Below, piece after piece: positions 56,610 to 64,000 of a stretch of 64,000 nucleotides of DNA (positions within the stretch are counted from its first letter, which is position 1; the number at the start of each line of letters is the position of its first letter). Location of the stretch: positions 7,681,501 through 7,745,500 of the forward strand of contig NZ_CP013949.1 of the NCBI RefSeq assembly GCF_000296215.2, written 5' to 3'. The DNA comes from Bradyrhizobium sp. CCGE-LA001. Its GTDB lineage: Bacteria; Pseudomonadota; Alphaproteobacteria; Rhizobiales; Xanthobacteraceae. The position numbers and the translations under genes are program-made. The notes under the pieces were generated by a model. It ran no database searches, was not told the origin of the DNA, and saw nothing but the letters and a program-made list of their open reading frames with translations.

Positions 56610-58415
56610 CTAGTAACAGACCTCGGCATTGGCGTCATTGCCGGGGCCCCCGCCGCCGCGATATTCGAGACGGCAACCGCGATGGACCGGACGACAACCA
56701 GTGTTGTTGCAGTAGACCTGCCCGCCACCGGCGGCGCGACCGGCGCCAGCAGCAATGCCGGCGGAGGCGCCATAGCCGCCTGCCGCGCCTGCGGACTGGC
56801 GACGCTGGCGTGCGGGACGCTCATCGCCGTCGTCGCGCTTGGCGGTCGCAGGTTTGGCCGGTTTGGCCGCACGCTGCTTCTCGCACTCATTATCATCGTT
56901 GACGGCATAACCCGCGCGGCAGACGATCTTTGTGCATTTGTCGCCGTCGGCCTTGAAGCCGTGCTCGCACACCAGCGGACACACACGCGACTGCTTGGTC
57001 TTGACGGTATCGAGCGCGTCGGTGCTGGCCACCTTCACGTCGAGCTTGGTGCCGGCATAGCGGTTGAACTGCGACAGCGACCGCTGCGAGGACGTATTCC
57101 AATTGCCATCGGCCTGTCCGGTGAAGCAACCGACGCGGCCGAGCTCGGCCTGCACCGAGCGGCTGAGATCGGCGGGCGCAGTCGCGGGCGTCAGTGCCGC
57201 GACGTTGGTGCCGGCGGGGCTCGCCGTGCTGGCCGGCGCAGCGCTCGGTGCCGTGGCGGCGAGATTGACCCGCTGCTGTTCGGCGGCCGCAGCCTGCTGC
57301 TGCGCCTGCTCCTTCGCCTTCTGGGCGGCAAGCTGGGCCTGCTCGGCTGCTTTCGCGTCGGCTGCGGCCCTGGCCTGCGCGTCCTTCTGGGCGCCGAGGG
57401 CGGCGAGGCGGTCGCGCTCGGCCTCGGCCTGTTTTGCCTTCGCGATCGCCGCTGCGTGGGCCTGCTCGGCGCCGATCTTCTCGACCTGGAGCTTGGCAAG
57501 GCTCGCATAGAAGCCATCGGGATGCTGGGCGAGGAAGGCATCCCATGCCGCCTTGTTGCCGACCTGGAGCGCGAGCTCGTAGTCGCGGCGGATGTCGGCC
57601 TGCGGGTTCGCCAGCGGCGCCGCTTGTGCCGCAGCCACCTTGACCGGCACCAGCGGCACGTCCTCGCCGCCAAGCGAGCCATAGACGAACGGCTCCTGCT
57701 TGTTGCCGGTCGACTTGAGCACGTCGTCACGCACGAAGCCGAAAGCGCGGCGGACATCGAGGCCCGGCGTCGTCAAATGCTTCGACAGAGCAACCGTAAA
57801 CGGGCTGTTGACGCCGTCGCCGTCCTGCGCCGTGAAACCGGCCTTGGCCGAATAGGCGATCAATGTGTTGGGGCTGGAGGGCTCGACCTGGGCCAGGCCT
57901 CGGCCGAAGCTGCGCGAGGCGACGGTGCGCTTCATCCTTTTGCCGAACGGATTGTCGCGGCAGGCATCCAGGATCACCAGGCGGAGCTGCTTTGCCGGAT
58001 CGACCGCGACCAGGATGCGATCGAGCGAAAGCGCCTCGTCGTACACGTCGGTGTCGCGCTCGAGCTTGGCGTCGACGGGGATCAGATAGTTGGAGCCTTC
58101 GACCTCGATGCCGTGACCGGCATAGTAGACCACGGCGATGTCGGCATCCCGGGTCGAATCTGCGAAGTCGCGCAGCACCCGACGCGTCTCCAGCGCCGAC
58201 AAATCGTGCCGGGAATCGACGACATCGAAGCCGGCCTCCTTCAGCGTCTTGGCCATCACCGAACCGTCATTGACGGGGTTCGCCAGCGATGGTGCGTGCT
58301 GATAGGCCGAGTTGGCGAGCACCAGGGCGACGCGCTTGCCGGCAAGGGCGGGCTGGGCGCCGAGCAGCAACACGACGGCGAGAAGAAGCGGGCAAAGTCT
58401 GAGCAGATTGCGCAT
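56610..58415 (-). CDS. secreted caspase-family (orthocaspase) protein
   Basis: 601 residues. A signal peptide (cleavage near ALA, residue 25) is followed by a caspase-fold domain with catalytic H101 (YYAGHGIE) and C152 (LDACRDN). Residues about 300-400 are an alanine/glutamine-rich coiled-coil. The C-terminus (about 450-601) is cysteine-rich (VCPLVCEHGFKADGDKC, YCNNTGC). Orthocaspases usually cleave after arginine or lysine; substrate and maturation are unknown here. Periplasmic location is inferred from the signal peptide. Confidence 0.88.
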   Translation of the reverse strand: MRNLLRLCPLLLAVVLLLGAQPALAGKRVALVLANSAYQHAPSLANPVNDGSVMAKTLKEAGFDVVDSRHDLSALETRRVLRDFADSTRDADIAVVYYAGHGIEVEGSNYLIPVDAKLERDTDVYDEALSLDRILVAVDPAKQLRLVILDACRDNPFGKRMKRTVASRSFGRGLAQVEPSSPNTLIAYSAKAGFTAQDGDGVNSPFTVALSKHLTTPGLDVRRAFGFVRDDVLKSTGNKQEPFVYGSLGGEDVPLVPVKVAAAQAAPLANPQADIRRDYELALQVGNKAAWDAFLAQHPDGFYASLAKLQVEKIGAEQAHAAAIAKAKQAEAERDRLAALGAQKDAQARAAADAKAAEQAQLAAQKAKEQAQQQAAAAEQQRVNLAATAPSAAPASTASPAGTNVAALTPATAPADLSRSVQAELGRVGCFTGQADGNWNTSSQRSLSQFNRYAGTKLDVKVASTDALDTVKTKQSRVCPLVCEHGFKADGDKCTKIVCRAGYAVNDDNECEKQRAAKPAKPATAKRDDGDERPARQRRQSAGAAGGYGASAGIAAGAGRAAGGGQVYCNNTGCRPVHRGCRLEYRGGGGPGNDANAEVCY

Positions 58416-58597
58416 GACACGACTTCCGAAGGTTCGGGGGCCTTTCGAGCCCGTGGGACCGCTTTAGCAGGATCCGCCGCCGGCGCTTGTGACGGAGGTC
58501 ACGAAGGCGACGCCGACGGCTGGACGAAAGGACCCATTATGTTTGTCGCACCAGCCCGGTCGCGGTTCGCCGACAGGGTCGAGCGAACCGGGCTCCC

Positions 58598-59026
58598 TCA
58601 GACAACCCCGATATGCTCCCGATATTGCGGCAGATCGTCCGCAATCTCATGCCAGGGCGCCTTTGAACCCACGAAAATATGGGCGCTTGGCCGGATCGAG
58701 GGGGTGTCAACCAGGGTTCCCATGGCGACATGGACCCATTGTCCCTCGCGCACACGGGAATAGAGCAGCGAGCCGCAGCGGGCACAATGCGCATTATGGG
58801 TGGTATCGTCGCCGAAAATCATCCGCAGGTCGCCGCCCCTGATGATGCGGAGCTTGTCCTGCGCGATGCCGGCGAACGGCTTGAACGCCGCGCCGGTCGT
58901 GCGACGGCAGTTCGAGCAGTGGCAGTTCATCGCATAGGAGAATTCGTCGGCGACCTCGAAGCGCACGGCGCGGCAATAGCATTCGCCGATCAGGATACGA
59001 ACGTTCGAATTTTCTGATCCGGTCAT
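58598..59026 (-). CDS. GFA-family (Mss4-like) zinc protein
   Basis: 142 residues, start at MTGSENS. Cysteines in GECYCRAV, NCHCSNCRR and HCARCGS match the zinc-binding pattern of glutathione-dependent formaldehyde-activating enzyme family proteins. The name is historical: most family members have no shown enzyme activity. Confidence 0.9.
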   Translation of the reverse strand: MTGSENSNVRILIGECYCRAVRFEVADEFSYAMNCHCSNCRRTTGAAFKPFAGIAQDKLRIIRGGDLRMIFGDDTTHNAHCARCGSLLYSRVREGQWVHVAMGTLVDTPSIRPSAHIFVGSKAPWHEIADDLPQYREHIGVV

Positions 59027-59120
59027 GGCGACGCTTTCACGTAAATTACTGAGACACCCATAGCGCATTTTGGCGCGCCCGACTAAATTCGCTTCAAGCC
59101 ATCATGCAAAAGGATGACCC

Positions 59121-59495
59121 ATGAGCCAGAACCGGTCGAGTGTCGAAGCCGTCGTGCAATCCTATTTCGACGGCCTTTATGAGGGCGACGCCGAGAAACT
59201 CGGTGCCATCTTCCATCCCTCCGCCGATTTGCGCTGGGTCGAGAAGGGCGAGCTTCAAGTGCTGACCGTGCCGGACTGGCTCGACCGCGTGCGCAAGCGC
59301 CCCTCCGGCAAGGCCGAAGGCAAGCCGCGCGAGGATTTCATCGTCACCATCGATCGCTCCGACGACAAGACCGCCTTCATCAAGGTCCGATGCCAGCTGC
59401 CGCCGCGCTATTTCACCGACTATCTGGTCGCGATGAAGCTCGCCGACGGCTGGCAGATCGTGTCGAAATCGTATCGGTATGACCTGAGGGAGTGA
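59121..59495 (+). CDS. NTF2-like (lumazine-binding-type) protein
   Basis: 124 residues. The cone-shaped NTF2 fold begins VEAVVQSYFDGLYEGDAEKLGAIFHPSADL and ends GWQIVSKSY. These proteins bind small hydrophobic ligands or act as isomerases; no partner gene identifies the role here. A palindromic repeat lies downstream. Confidence 0.85.
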   Translation: MSQNRSSVEAVVQSYFDGLYEGDAEKLGAIFHPSADLRWVEKGELQVLTVPDWLDRVRKRPSGKAEGKPREDFIVTIDRSDDKTAFIKVRCQLPPRYFTDYLVAMKLADGWQIVSKSYRYDLRE

Positions 59496-59543
59496 CGAGG
59501 CTCGACGTTCGCCCAATATCTGTCGCGCTCGATGTCCATTCTC

Positions 59544-59635
59544 CGTCATTGCGAGGAGCGAAGCGACGAAGCAATCCAGAATCCCTCCGCGGGGAGACTC
59601 TGGATTGCTTCGTCGCTTCGCTCCTCGCAATGACG
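59544..59635. repeat. palindromic intergenic repeat, family A
   Basis: cgtcattgcgaggagcgaag at the left and cgctcctcgcaatgacg at the right are inverted copies. The pattern matches 240-326. Confidence 0.88.
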
Positions 59636-59687
59636 ACGCGGATGCAACTTCCGCAATCCTGCCTCCACTTGCCTGAAAGCCTCCCAT

Positions 59688-60545
59688 ATGCCGCTCGATC
59701 GCCGCTCCCTGCTCGCCTCACTGTGCTGGATGGCCGCCTCCCCCGTGCTGGCCGCGGATGCGCCGCCGGAATTCGAGGCCTATGAACGCGAGAGCGGCGG
59801 GCGGATCGGGCTCCATGCGGAAAACCTGGCCAGCGGCGCGAAGCTCGTCTGGCGCGCCGACGAGCGGTTCGTGATGTGCTCGACATTCAAGGCCTCGCTC
59901 GCGGCCTGCGTGCTGGCGCGGGCCGATCGCGGCGAGGAGCAACTCGCGGCCATGATCCCTTACCGCGAAGCCGACCTCCTGGAGTATGCGCCGGCGGCCA
60001 GACAAAATCTCACGGCCGGCGCGATGTCTGTCAGGGAGATGTGCAAGGCGATCGTCGAGCTCAGCGACAACACCTGCGCCAATCTGCTGTTGGCGCGGAT
60101 CGGCGGGCCGGCCGCGCTTACCGCGTTCTGGCGATCGATCGGCGACACCACCTCGCGGCTCGACCACAACGAGCCCGAGCTCAATCGCTCACGGCCCGGA
60201 GATCCCCGGGACACCTCGACGCCGGCGGCCATGGCCGGAAATCTGCGGCGCCTGGTGCTGGCTGAAGCATTGTCGCCGGCCTCACGCGCGCAGCTCACCG
60301 ACTGGATGGTGAATTGCAAGACCGGTGCGAACCGGCTGCGCGGCGGCCTGCCCGCGAGCTGGAAGATCGGCGACAAGACCGGCTACAACGGCAAGGACGC
60401 CGCGGGCGACATCGCGGTGGTATGGCCGAAGCCGGACACGCCGATCCTGATCACGGCCTATGTTCAGGGCGGCACGCCGAGCGCGGCGCAGATCGCGGCC
60501 GTGTTCGCGCGAATCGGACGGATGGTGGCCGATCGGCTGGCGTAA
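59688..60545 (+). CDS. bla: class A beta-lactamase
   Basis: 285 residues. The catalytic serine is S65 in STFK (S65, K68), the SDN loop is at 126-128, the omega-loop glutamate is E162 (EPELN) and KTG is at 230-232, so it should hydrolyse beta-lactams. The signal region has DRRSLLAS, possibly a twin-arginine signal. No regulator of the AmpR type is adjacent. The substrate profile cannot be predicted from these motifs. Confidence 0.93.
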   Translation: MPLDRRSLLASLCWMAASPVLAADAPPEFEAYERESGGRIGLHAENLASGAKLVWRADERFVMCSTFKASLAACVLARADRGEEQLAAMIPYREADLLEYAPAARQNLTAGAMSVREMCKAIVELSDNTCANLLLARIGGPAALTAFWRSIGDTTSRLDHNEPELNRSRPGDPRDTSTPAAMAGNLRRLVLAEALSPASRAQLTDWMVNCKTGANRLRGGLPASWKIGDKTGYNGKDAAGDIAVVWPKPDTPILITAYVQGGTPSAAQIAAVFARIGRMVADRLA

Positions 60546-60593
60546 GCCGCGCGCATTGACGTTGCAGGCGCTTCCGGGTCAAGACAGACAATC

Positions 60594-62201
60594 ATGGAAG
60601 CCAAATTTCAGACCTTTCTCATCCTGCTGGCCGTGCTGGCGGGTGTGGCGCTGGCCGCGCGCCGCTTCAATGTCGCTCCTGCCATCCTGCTGATGCTGGC
60701 CGGCATCGGCCTCGCCTTCGTGCCGGGCATGCCGTCGGTGGAACTGCCGCCGGAGCTGGTGCTGCTGGTGGTGCTGCCGCCGCTGATCTACTCGGCAAGC
60801 GTCGCAATGAGCTGGCGCGAGTTCAGGAAGAATTTGCGGCCGATCGTGCTGCTCGCGGTCGGCGCGGTGATCTTCACGGCGGCGATGGTGGCGGCCGCGA
60901 CGCACTATCTGATCGGCCTGCCCTGGACCTTCGCCTTCCTGCTCGGGGCCATCGTCGCCCCACCCGACGTGGTGGCGCCGCTCGCGATCGCGCGCCGGCT
61001 GCACATGCCGCGCCGGATCCTGGTCGTGCTCGAGGGCGAAGGGCTCGCCAACGACGCCACCGCGCTGATCCTCTACCGTTTTGCGCTCGCCGCGATCATG
61101 GTTGGGCATTTCTCGCTGCCGCTGGCGGCCGGCGAATTCCTGCTCATCATCGCCGGCGAGATCGCCTTCGGCATCGGCGTCGGCTGGCTGTCCCTGCGTT
61201 TCCGCAAATGGTCCGGGGATCCGCAGGTCGAGCTCACGCTGTCGCTGCTCACACCTTACGTCTCCTTTTGGCTGCCCGAGCATGTCGGCGGCTCCGGCGT
61301 GATCGCGACGGTCGCTTGCGGTCTCTATGTGAGCTGGAACGGGCCGCTGCTGATCTCCTCGGCGACGCGCCTGCAAGGCATCTTCTTCTGGGATCTCATC
61401 ATCTATTTGATCGAGGGCCTCTTGTTCCTGCTCACCGGCTTCCAGATGCGCGCGCTCTACGAGAAGTCGAAGTCGTTTCCGCTCGATGACATCCTGATCG
61501 CGACCGCCGTGGTCCTGGTGATCGTCGTCGTCGCGCGCTTCGCCTGGCTCTATCCCGCGACCTATCTGCCGCGGATGCTCAGCAAATCGCTGCGCGAGCG
61601 CGATCCGTCGCCGCCATGGCAATGGCCGTTCGTGCTCGCCTTCACCGGGGTACGCGGCGCGGTCTCGCTGGCCGCAGCGCTGGCGCTGCCGTTCACGCTG
61701 CGCGGTGGTGAGGCCTTCCCGTATCGCGACCTGATCCTGTTCGTCGCCTTCGGCGTCATCTTCGTCACGCTGGTCGGCGTCGGGCTGACACTGCCACCGG
61801 TGGTGCGCTGGCTCGGCGTCGCCGAGGCGGGCCGCAACGAGCATGCCGCCGAGCACGAGGCCGAGATCGCGGCGCGCCGACAAGCCCTCGATGCCGCGCT
61901 GAGATCGCTGGACGCGCTGAGCGCGGAAAAGGAAGTCTCGGACGAGGTAATGCGGCTGCTTCGTGCCCGCCACGAGATCCGACTCAACCAGCTGCCCGAC
62001 GCGCTTGATCCCACCCATCACGACGTCTCGGCCGCCGGCACCACGCTGACCCGCGCGCTGATCGTCGCCGAGCGCAAATTCATCCACGATCTCCTGCGCG
62101 ACGGCCAGATCACCGACGAGACGCGGCGGCGGATCGAACGCGATCTGGATCTGGAGGAGGCGAGCCTGGCGAATCGAGAGTATCGCGGCGCGCCACTGTG
62201 A
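60594..62201 (+). CDS. Na+/H+ antiporter, CPA1 family
   Basis: 535 residues with about twelve hydrophobic segments. The ion-binding motif is EGEGLANDATALILYRFAL (helix 5), and FTGVRGAVSLAAALALP follows in helix 10. The C-terminal ~130 residues are cytoplasmic and helical. It probably exchanges Na+ or K+ for H+. The gene follows the beta-lactamase by 48 bp. Confidence 0.9.
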   Translation: MEAKFQTFLILLAVLAGVALAARRFNVAPAILLMLAGIGLAFVPGMPSVELPPELVLLVVLPPLIYSASVAMSWREFRKNLRPIVLLAVGAVIFTAAMVAAATHYLIGLPWTFAFLLGAIVAPPDVVAPLAIARRLHMPRRILVVLEGEGLANDATALILYRFALAAIMVGHFSLPLAAGEFLLIIAGEIAFGIGVGWLSLRFRKWSGDPQVELTLSLLTPYVSFWLPEHVGGSGVIATVACGLYVSWNGPLLISSATRLQGIFFWDLIIYLIEGLLFLLTGFQMRALYEKSKSFPLDDILIATAVVLVIVVVARFAWLYPATYLPRMLSKSLRERDPSPPWQWPFVLAFTGVRGAVSLAAALALPFTLRGGEAFPYRDLILFVAFGVIFVTLVGVGLTLPPVVRWLGVAEAGRNEHAAEHEAEIAARRQALDAALRSLDALSAEKEVSDEVMRLLRARHEIRLNQLPDALDPTHHDVSAAGTTLTRALIVAERKFIHDLLRDGQITDETRRRIERDLDLEEASLANREYRGAPL

Positions 62202-62230
62202 CCTCCTTGTCATTGACGAGAGCCAAACCA

Positions 62231-63052
62231 CTACCGCTTCTCGCAAAACTCCCGCATCGCCGCCGCAACGGCTGCCGCGACCGCCTCCTGCCGCTCCGGC
62301 GAGTTCATCTCCATCTCCTCGTCGCGGTTGATGATCGAGCCGGCCTCGAGCAGAACGGCGGCGCTCCGCGTCCGCGAGAGCACGACGAGCCCGTCATAAC
62401 GATAGACGCCGACATCCCTGTCGAGCAGTTGGCGACGGTAGCGGCCCATCACCGGCAGCGTGTATTGGTTCGCGTAGTTCAGGCCCTGCTCCTTCAACTG
62501 CCTGCCGATCATCCGCGCCAGCCTCAGGCTGGTGGTGAAGTGCGGATTTCGTCGCGATACGAACAGCGAGTGACCCGAAAAGCGGTCGCTGAAATAGCTG
62601 TATGCGCCGTCGAATTCCCACCTGTCGAGCAGCTTGTCCGGCACCGAATCGTGATGCACCGACAGGAACAGATCGGTCCGGCCGTCATTCGCGGCACTGA
62701 CGCGCTTGAACAGGCTCGCCTTCGCCTTGCCGTCCGTGACCAGCAGGCGGGCTGCGGCAAACCCTTCGGATTTGAGCTTGGCCGTGATCAGACTTGCGAG
62801 ACGGAGGTTGAAGCCGAACTCCGGATCGTTGCGTGCGCTCAGCGCACCGTAAGAGTCCGGTGTGTGCCCGACATCAACGACGATCTTGAATTTCGGCATC
62901 TCGCATTTGGCCGGAGGCGGTGGCTTTGGCCTAGGTCTTGCGAACTTTCGCGCGGCGGCAGCTTCGGCGACGTCGAAGGCGAGCGGCGACAGCAGGATCG
63001 ACGCAACAAGCGGTATGATCCAAATTGCGATGATGCTGCGCGATTGCCCCAA
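62231..63052 (-). CDS. N-acetylmuramoyl-L-alanine amidase
   Basis: 273 residues with an N-terminal signal/anchor and a proline-rich linker. The Amidase_3 fold has the zinc ligands in VDVGHTPDS, E of DPEFGFN, LSVHHDS and the catalytic glutamate in VLLEAGSIIN. It cleaves stem peptides from muramic acid in the periplasm. Its partner and activator (for example EnvC-type) are not adjacent. Convergent with the antiporter gene. Confidence 0.9.
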   Translation of the reverse strand: MGQSRSIIAIWIIPLVASILLSPLAFDVAEAAAARKFARPRPKPPPPAKCEMPKFKIVVDVGHTPDSYGALSARNDPEFGFNLRLASLITAKLKSEGFAAARLLVTDGKAKASLFKRVSAANDGRTDLFLSVHHDSVPDKLLDRWEFDGAYSYFSDRFSGHSLFVSRRNPHFTTSLRLARMIGRQLKEQGLNYANQYTLPVMGRYRRQLLDRDVGVYRYDGLVVLSRTRSAAVLLEAGSIINRDEEMEMNSPERQEAVAAAVAAAMREFCEKR

Positions 63053-63137
63053 CCGCTACCCCGATGCCGCGATCCGCGATTTGCTTTCGAGAAGATTGAC
63101 GCGGGAATCGGAAGACGTCAACGCAAGGAACGGTTTC

Positions 63138-63233
63138 GTAGGGTGGGCAAAGGCGCGCTCTTCGCGCGCTGTGCCCACCATGGTGTTGCGTGCGGGGCGA
63201 GATGGCGGACACGCTTCGCTTTGCCCACCCTAC
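63138..63233. repeat. palindromic intergenic repeat, family B
   Basis: gtagggtgggcaaag at the left and ctttgcccaccctac at the right are exact inverted copies, with gtgcccacc / gatggcgga inside. It lies between the amidase and dioxygenase genes. Confidence 0.85.
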
Positions 63234-63252
63234 GGCGCTACGGCACCGCCTC

Positions 63253-64000
63253 CTAAACCGGCCTCTCCCCCTTCACCGTCACCCGCGTGCCCGAGCGCGT
63301 GTGCGGCCAGTAGTCCCACATCGCGCGATGCTGGGTGCAGCGGTTGTCCCAGAAGGCGATGGCGTTTTCGGTCCAGCGGAAGCGGCACTGGAACAGCGGG
63401 TTCTCGGCGTGCTGGTAGAGATAAGCAAGCATCGCATCGCTCTCGTCGCGGGGGACGCCGTTGATGTGGCGCGTGAAGCCGCGGTTGACGTAGAGCGCCT
63501 TCCTGCCGGTCACGGGATGCGTGCGCACCACGGGATGCTCGGCATGCGGATAGCTTGGCCGGTCGGCGACGCCATAATTGGCGTACAGCCCGCGATAGAT
63601 CGGCTCGCCGTCATGCAGCGCGGTCAATCCGTCGAGATAGGCCTTCATGCGGTCGGACAGCGCCTCATAGGCCGCGTACATGTTGGCGAACAGCGTGTCG
63701 CCGCCGCGCGGCGGGCACTGCTTGATGTAGAGGATCGAGCCCATCGGCGGCTCGAGATCGCAGGACACGTCGGAATGCCAGCCCTCGCCATTGGCGCGCG
63801 GCGAGTTCTTGTCGGCATAGATCTTCATCAGCGCGGGGTCTTCATCCTCATGCGGTGCCGCGGGATGGAAATGCAGTTCGCCGAACTTGCGGCCGAAGGC
63901 GAGATGCTGCTGCGGCGTGATGTGCTGGTCGCGGAAGAAGATGACGAGGTTCTCGGCGAGCGCGCGATGGATCTCGTCCATCTGCCGGTTGGAGCGGCTG
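63253..64000 (-). CDS. TauD/TfdA-family dioxygenase, start outside the window
   Basis: The gene runs off the right edge; about 248 residues are visible, of a family length near 290. The Fe(II) ligands are present as HSD (GWHSDVSCD) and the distal H in CTQHRAMWDY, and R in GTRVTVKGERPV is the usual 2-oxoglutarate-binding residue region. It is an oxygenase that uses 2-oxoglutarate; taurine, alkyl sulfonates or aryloxy acids are typical substrates. No sulfonate transporter is visible in this window. Confidence 0.88.
   Translation of the reverse strand, partial: SRSNRQMDEIHRALAENLVIFFRDQHITPQQHLAFGRKFGELHFHPAAPHEDEDPALMKIYADKNSPRANGEGWHSDVSCDLEPPMGSILYIKQCPPRGGDTLFANMYAAYEALSDRMKAYLDGLTALHDGEPIYRGLYANYGVADRPSYPHAEHPVVRTHPVTGRKALYVNRGFTRHINGVPRDESDAMLAYLYQHAENPLFQCRFRWTENAIAFWDNRCTQHRAMWDYWPHTRSGTRVTVKGERPV

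Noticed and set aside
60579..62246. Minus-strand open frame of 555 codons over the antiporter gene
   Set aside because: The plus strand encodes an intact CPA1 antiporter with all motifs; the opposite frame is charged, low-complexity and lacks any domain.

Overview
The window is chromosomal DNA from a high-GC alphaproteobacterium, almost certainly Bradyrhizobium or a close relative. The reasons are the codon use, the many Urt/Liv-type transporters and acyl-CoA enzymes, an aminoacyl:carrier-protein ligase of the Bradyrhizobium type, and several families of short palindromic repeats scattered between genes. I found no tRNA, rRNA, CRISPR array, prophage or insertion sequence. All calls come from reading the sequence; no database search was run.

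Layout. 1-9.5 kb: CoA-ester catabolism (acyl-CoA carboxylase end, BKACE-family enzyme, AraC regulator, GST, two acyl-CoA dehydrogenases, divergent acyl-CoA ligase and a branched-chain-type binding protein, HTH regulator). 9.6-12.6 kb: a Gram-negative sortase and its vWFA/VIT target, which carries a C-terminal LPKTA sorting signal. 12.7-22 kb: two glycosyltransferases, an NDP-forming acyl-CoA synthetase, an orphan MCE/MlaD protein and a large autotransporter. 22.1-34.5 kb: a short-chain amide module, with a urea/amide ABC transporter (five urt-like genes), formamidase, FmdB and an aliphatic amidase broken by a one-base deletion. Divergent from it lie a giant hybrid histidine kinase whose N-terminus is an NCS1 nucleobase-type permease, and a LuxR-type response regulator overlapping its end. 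A near-perfect sigma-54 promoter precedes the kinase and a palindrome sits between the two transcription units.

34.7-40 kb: Baeyer-Villiger-type monooxygenase, secreted trypsin-like protease, HAD hydrolase and the methionine-salvage pair mtnA/mtnP. 40.3-44.1 kb: a carrier protein, acyl-CoA dehydrogenase, class II aaRS-like amino acid:carrier-protein ligase and GNAT-like protein. 44.3-53.6 kb: two GGDEF/EAL proteins (one with four PAS domains, one with degenerate GGDEF) around a tripartite tricarboxylate transporter (TctC-B-A), plus small unknown proteins. 53.7-64 kb: housekeeping and envelope genes (rpmF, mtgA, polyprenyl synthase, DUF1345), a caspase-fold protein, GFA and NTF2-like proteins, class A beta-lactamase, CPA1 antiporter, cell-wall amidase and a TauD/TfdA dioxygenase cut by the window end.

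The strongest candidate for an under-described system is the permease-kinase / response regulator / amide uptake and hydrolysis module (22.1-34.5 kb). The inferred logic is that the kinase senses an amide or related nitrogen compound through its transporter domain, the regulator acts on the divergent operon, the ABC transporter imports the amide, and formamidase/amidase release ammonia. The sigma-54 promoter suggests nitrogen control. The sortase pair and the aminoacyl-carrier cluster come next.
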